A stretch of DNA of 18,216 nucleotides from an uncultured Collinsella sp. (GTDB lineage: Bacteria; Actinomycetota; Coriobacteriia; Coriobacteriales; Coriobacteriaceae): positions 1 through 18,216 of the forward strand of contig CABUDB010000004.1 in NCBI GenBank assembly GCA_902490245.1. Reading direction: 5' to 3'. Below, piece by piece: positions 17,253 through 18,216 of the stretch; position 1 is the stretch's first letter, and each line of letters opens with the position of its first letter. A program made the translations under genes and the position numbers. The notes under the pieces are model-generated. The model had not been told where the DNA came from. It did not search any database and saw only the letters and a list, made by a program, of their open reading frames with translations.

Positions 17253-18216
17253 TGGTCCCTCCTTCCCTGGTACATCGCTGCCTCGAGCACGTGGTCCTGC
17301 GTCACTTGCTCGCTCTCGGCGACGTCGGCGATTGTACGCGCGATACGCACCAGTCGCACGATGCCGCGACCCGTGAGATGTGTGCGCTTCGACAGGCCGA
17401 GCACACACTTCTCCGCCGCATCATCGAGCTCAAAGGTCGAAACGACGCCGTCAATGGACCGCGTCTCGTCATCCTCGACCTCGGCATCCGCATCGTCCAT
17501 ACGGGATTCGCGCCAAGCGCGAAAAGCGCGACCGCGCACAACGTAGTCACGTAACTCGGCAGACGACATACCCTCCGCACCCTCGATAATCACTTGGGGG
17601 TCGGGACGGGTCACATCGATCATCATGTCGATACGGTCGGCCAAAGGACCGCGCAGCTTTGACCGATAGCGCTCGACCATCGCCGCCGAGCAGCGGCATG
17701 GCACCTCACGGTCGCCCAAAAAGCCGCAGGGACAGGGATTGCTCGCAGCCAGCAGCTGAAAGCGCGACGGGAAGGTAAAGGCCCCGTCGACGCGCACGAT
17801 CCTCACATAGCCGCGCTCGATGGGCTGACGCAGCGTCTGCAGCACACTCGTGGGAAACTCGGCAAGCTCGTCCAAAAAGAGCACGCCGCCATGAGCCAGG
17901 CTGATCTCACCCGGATGCACCGGGCGCCCTCCGCCAATGAGGCCAGCCGTTGATATGCTGTGATGGGGACTTCGAAATGGCCGATGACCTGCCAATAAGC
18001 CATCGATGTTCTCGCCCAAGACCGAATGGATGCACAGCGCCTCCTGCTGGTCCTCAACGGAAAGCTCGGGCAGGATGCCGGTCATACGACGGGCGAGCAT
18101 CGTCTTGCCCGATCCCGGGGACCCGACCATAAGCAAACCGAGCTCACCCGCTGCCGCCAGCGCCATGCCGCGTTTGGCGACTTCCTGCCCCAGTACGTCG
18201 GCATAGTCGAGTTCGG
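17249..18216 (-). CDS. comM: ComM/YifB family Mg-chelatase-like AAA+ ATPase, N-terminus outside the window
   Basis: ComM-type helicases promote branch migration during integration of transforming DNA. The 321 visible residues begin inside the conserved DYADVLGQEVAKRGMALAAA segment. Next come Walker A GSPGSGKTML, Walker B GVLFLDELAEF, the cysteine cluster NPCPCGFLG...VPCRCS typical of this family, the arginine-containing LRGPLADRIDMMIDV segment, and the C-terminal KRTHLTGRGIVRLVRIARTI helical domain. The frame stays open to the right edge, and the apparent ATG at 18166 lies inside the conserved region. The true start is therefore off-window, with the Lon-like N-terminal domain (roughly 180 residues, judged from usual family length). 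Its TGA overlaps the dprA ATG by 4 nt, indicating coupled translation. Confidence 0.94.
   Translation of the reverse strand, partial: ELDYADVLGQEVAKRGMALAAAGELGLLMVGSPGSGKTMLARRMTGILPELSVEDQQEALCIHSVLGENIDGLLAGHRPFRSPHHSISTAGLIGGGRPVHPGEISLAHGGVLFLDELAEFPTSVLQTLRQPIERGYVRIVRVDGAFTFPSRFQLLAASNPCPCGFLGDREVPCRCSAAMVERYRSKLRGPLADRIDMMIDVTRPDPQVIIEGAEGMSSAELRDYVVRGRAFRAWRESRMDDADAEVEDDETRSIDGVVSTFELDDAAEKCVLGLSKRTHLTGRGIVRLVRIARTIADVAESEQVTQDHVLEAAMYQGRRDQ

Noticed and set aside
17253..17408. Upstream extension of dprA (52 extra codons)
   Set aside because: The extension lies entirely inside comM, is Arg-rich reverse-frame sequence, and the tandem ATG at 17252/17249 has an ideal ribosome binding site.

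Overview
The window looks like an 18.2-kb piece of a GC-rich, anaerobic, fermentative actinobacterial chromosome. A Coriobacteriia member such as Collinsella is the best guess, inferred from protein flavour, codon bias and gene order rather than from any marker search. It is almost entirely coding. I see no tRNA, rRNA, CRISPR array, insertion sequence or prophage.

Layout. Plus strand, 1-3521: a bifunctional aldehyde/alcohol dehydrogenase (adhE, probably cut by the left edge), a GC-rich hairpin, and a small APH/choline-kinase-fold phosphotransferase, ending in a strong terminator. A second terminator faces it and closes the minus-strand genes. Everything from 3701 to the right edge is on the minus strand. 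In transcription order this is comM (cut by the right edge), dprA, trmFO, xerC; then a well-formed promoter, rpsB, tsf and a terminator; then pyrH, frr, uppS, cdsA, dxr, rseP, ispG, proS.

How the genes fit together. The minus-strand series follows a classic bacterial order (dprA-trmFO-xerC ... rpsB-tsf-pyrH-frr-uppS-cdsA-dxr-rseP-proS, as in Bacillus), here without topA, hslVU or codY. comM/dprA handle incoming DNA, trmFO modifies tRNA, and xerC resolves chromosome dimers. rpsB/tsf/frr/proS serve translation and pyrH makes UDP. dxr and ispG are two steps of the MEP isoprenoid pathway, whose products feed uppS (undecaprenyl carrier). cdsA makes CDP-diacylglycerol, and rseP is a membrane site-2 protease. 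Genes pyrH to cdsA/dxr and ispG/proS are separated by 0-2 nt or overlap by 1 nt, so translational coupling is likely. Several starts are non-ATG: pyrH TTG, uppS GTG, cdsA GTG, ispG TTG.

Most of the window is ordinary housekeeping sequence and I do not see a new multi-gene system. The points most worth a second look are: xerC, whose conserved N-terminus has no standard start codon but begins at an ATA with a good Shine-Dalgarno and a 4-nt overlap with trmFO; a roughly 110-residue insertion with a winged-helix-like stretch inside RseP; a perfect inverted repeat filling the spacer of the rpsB promoter; and the long, structured rpsB leader.
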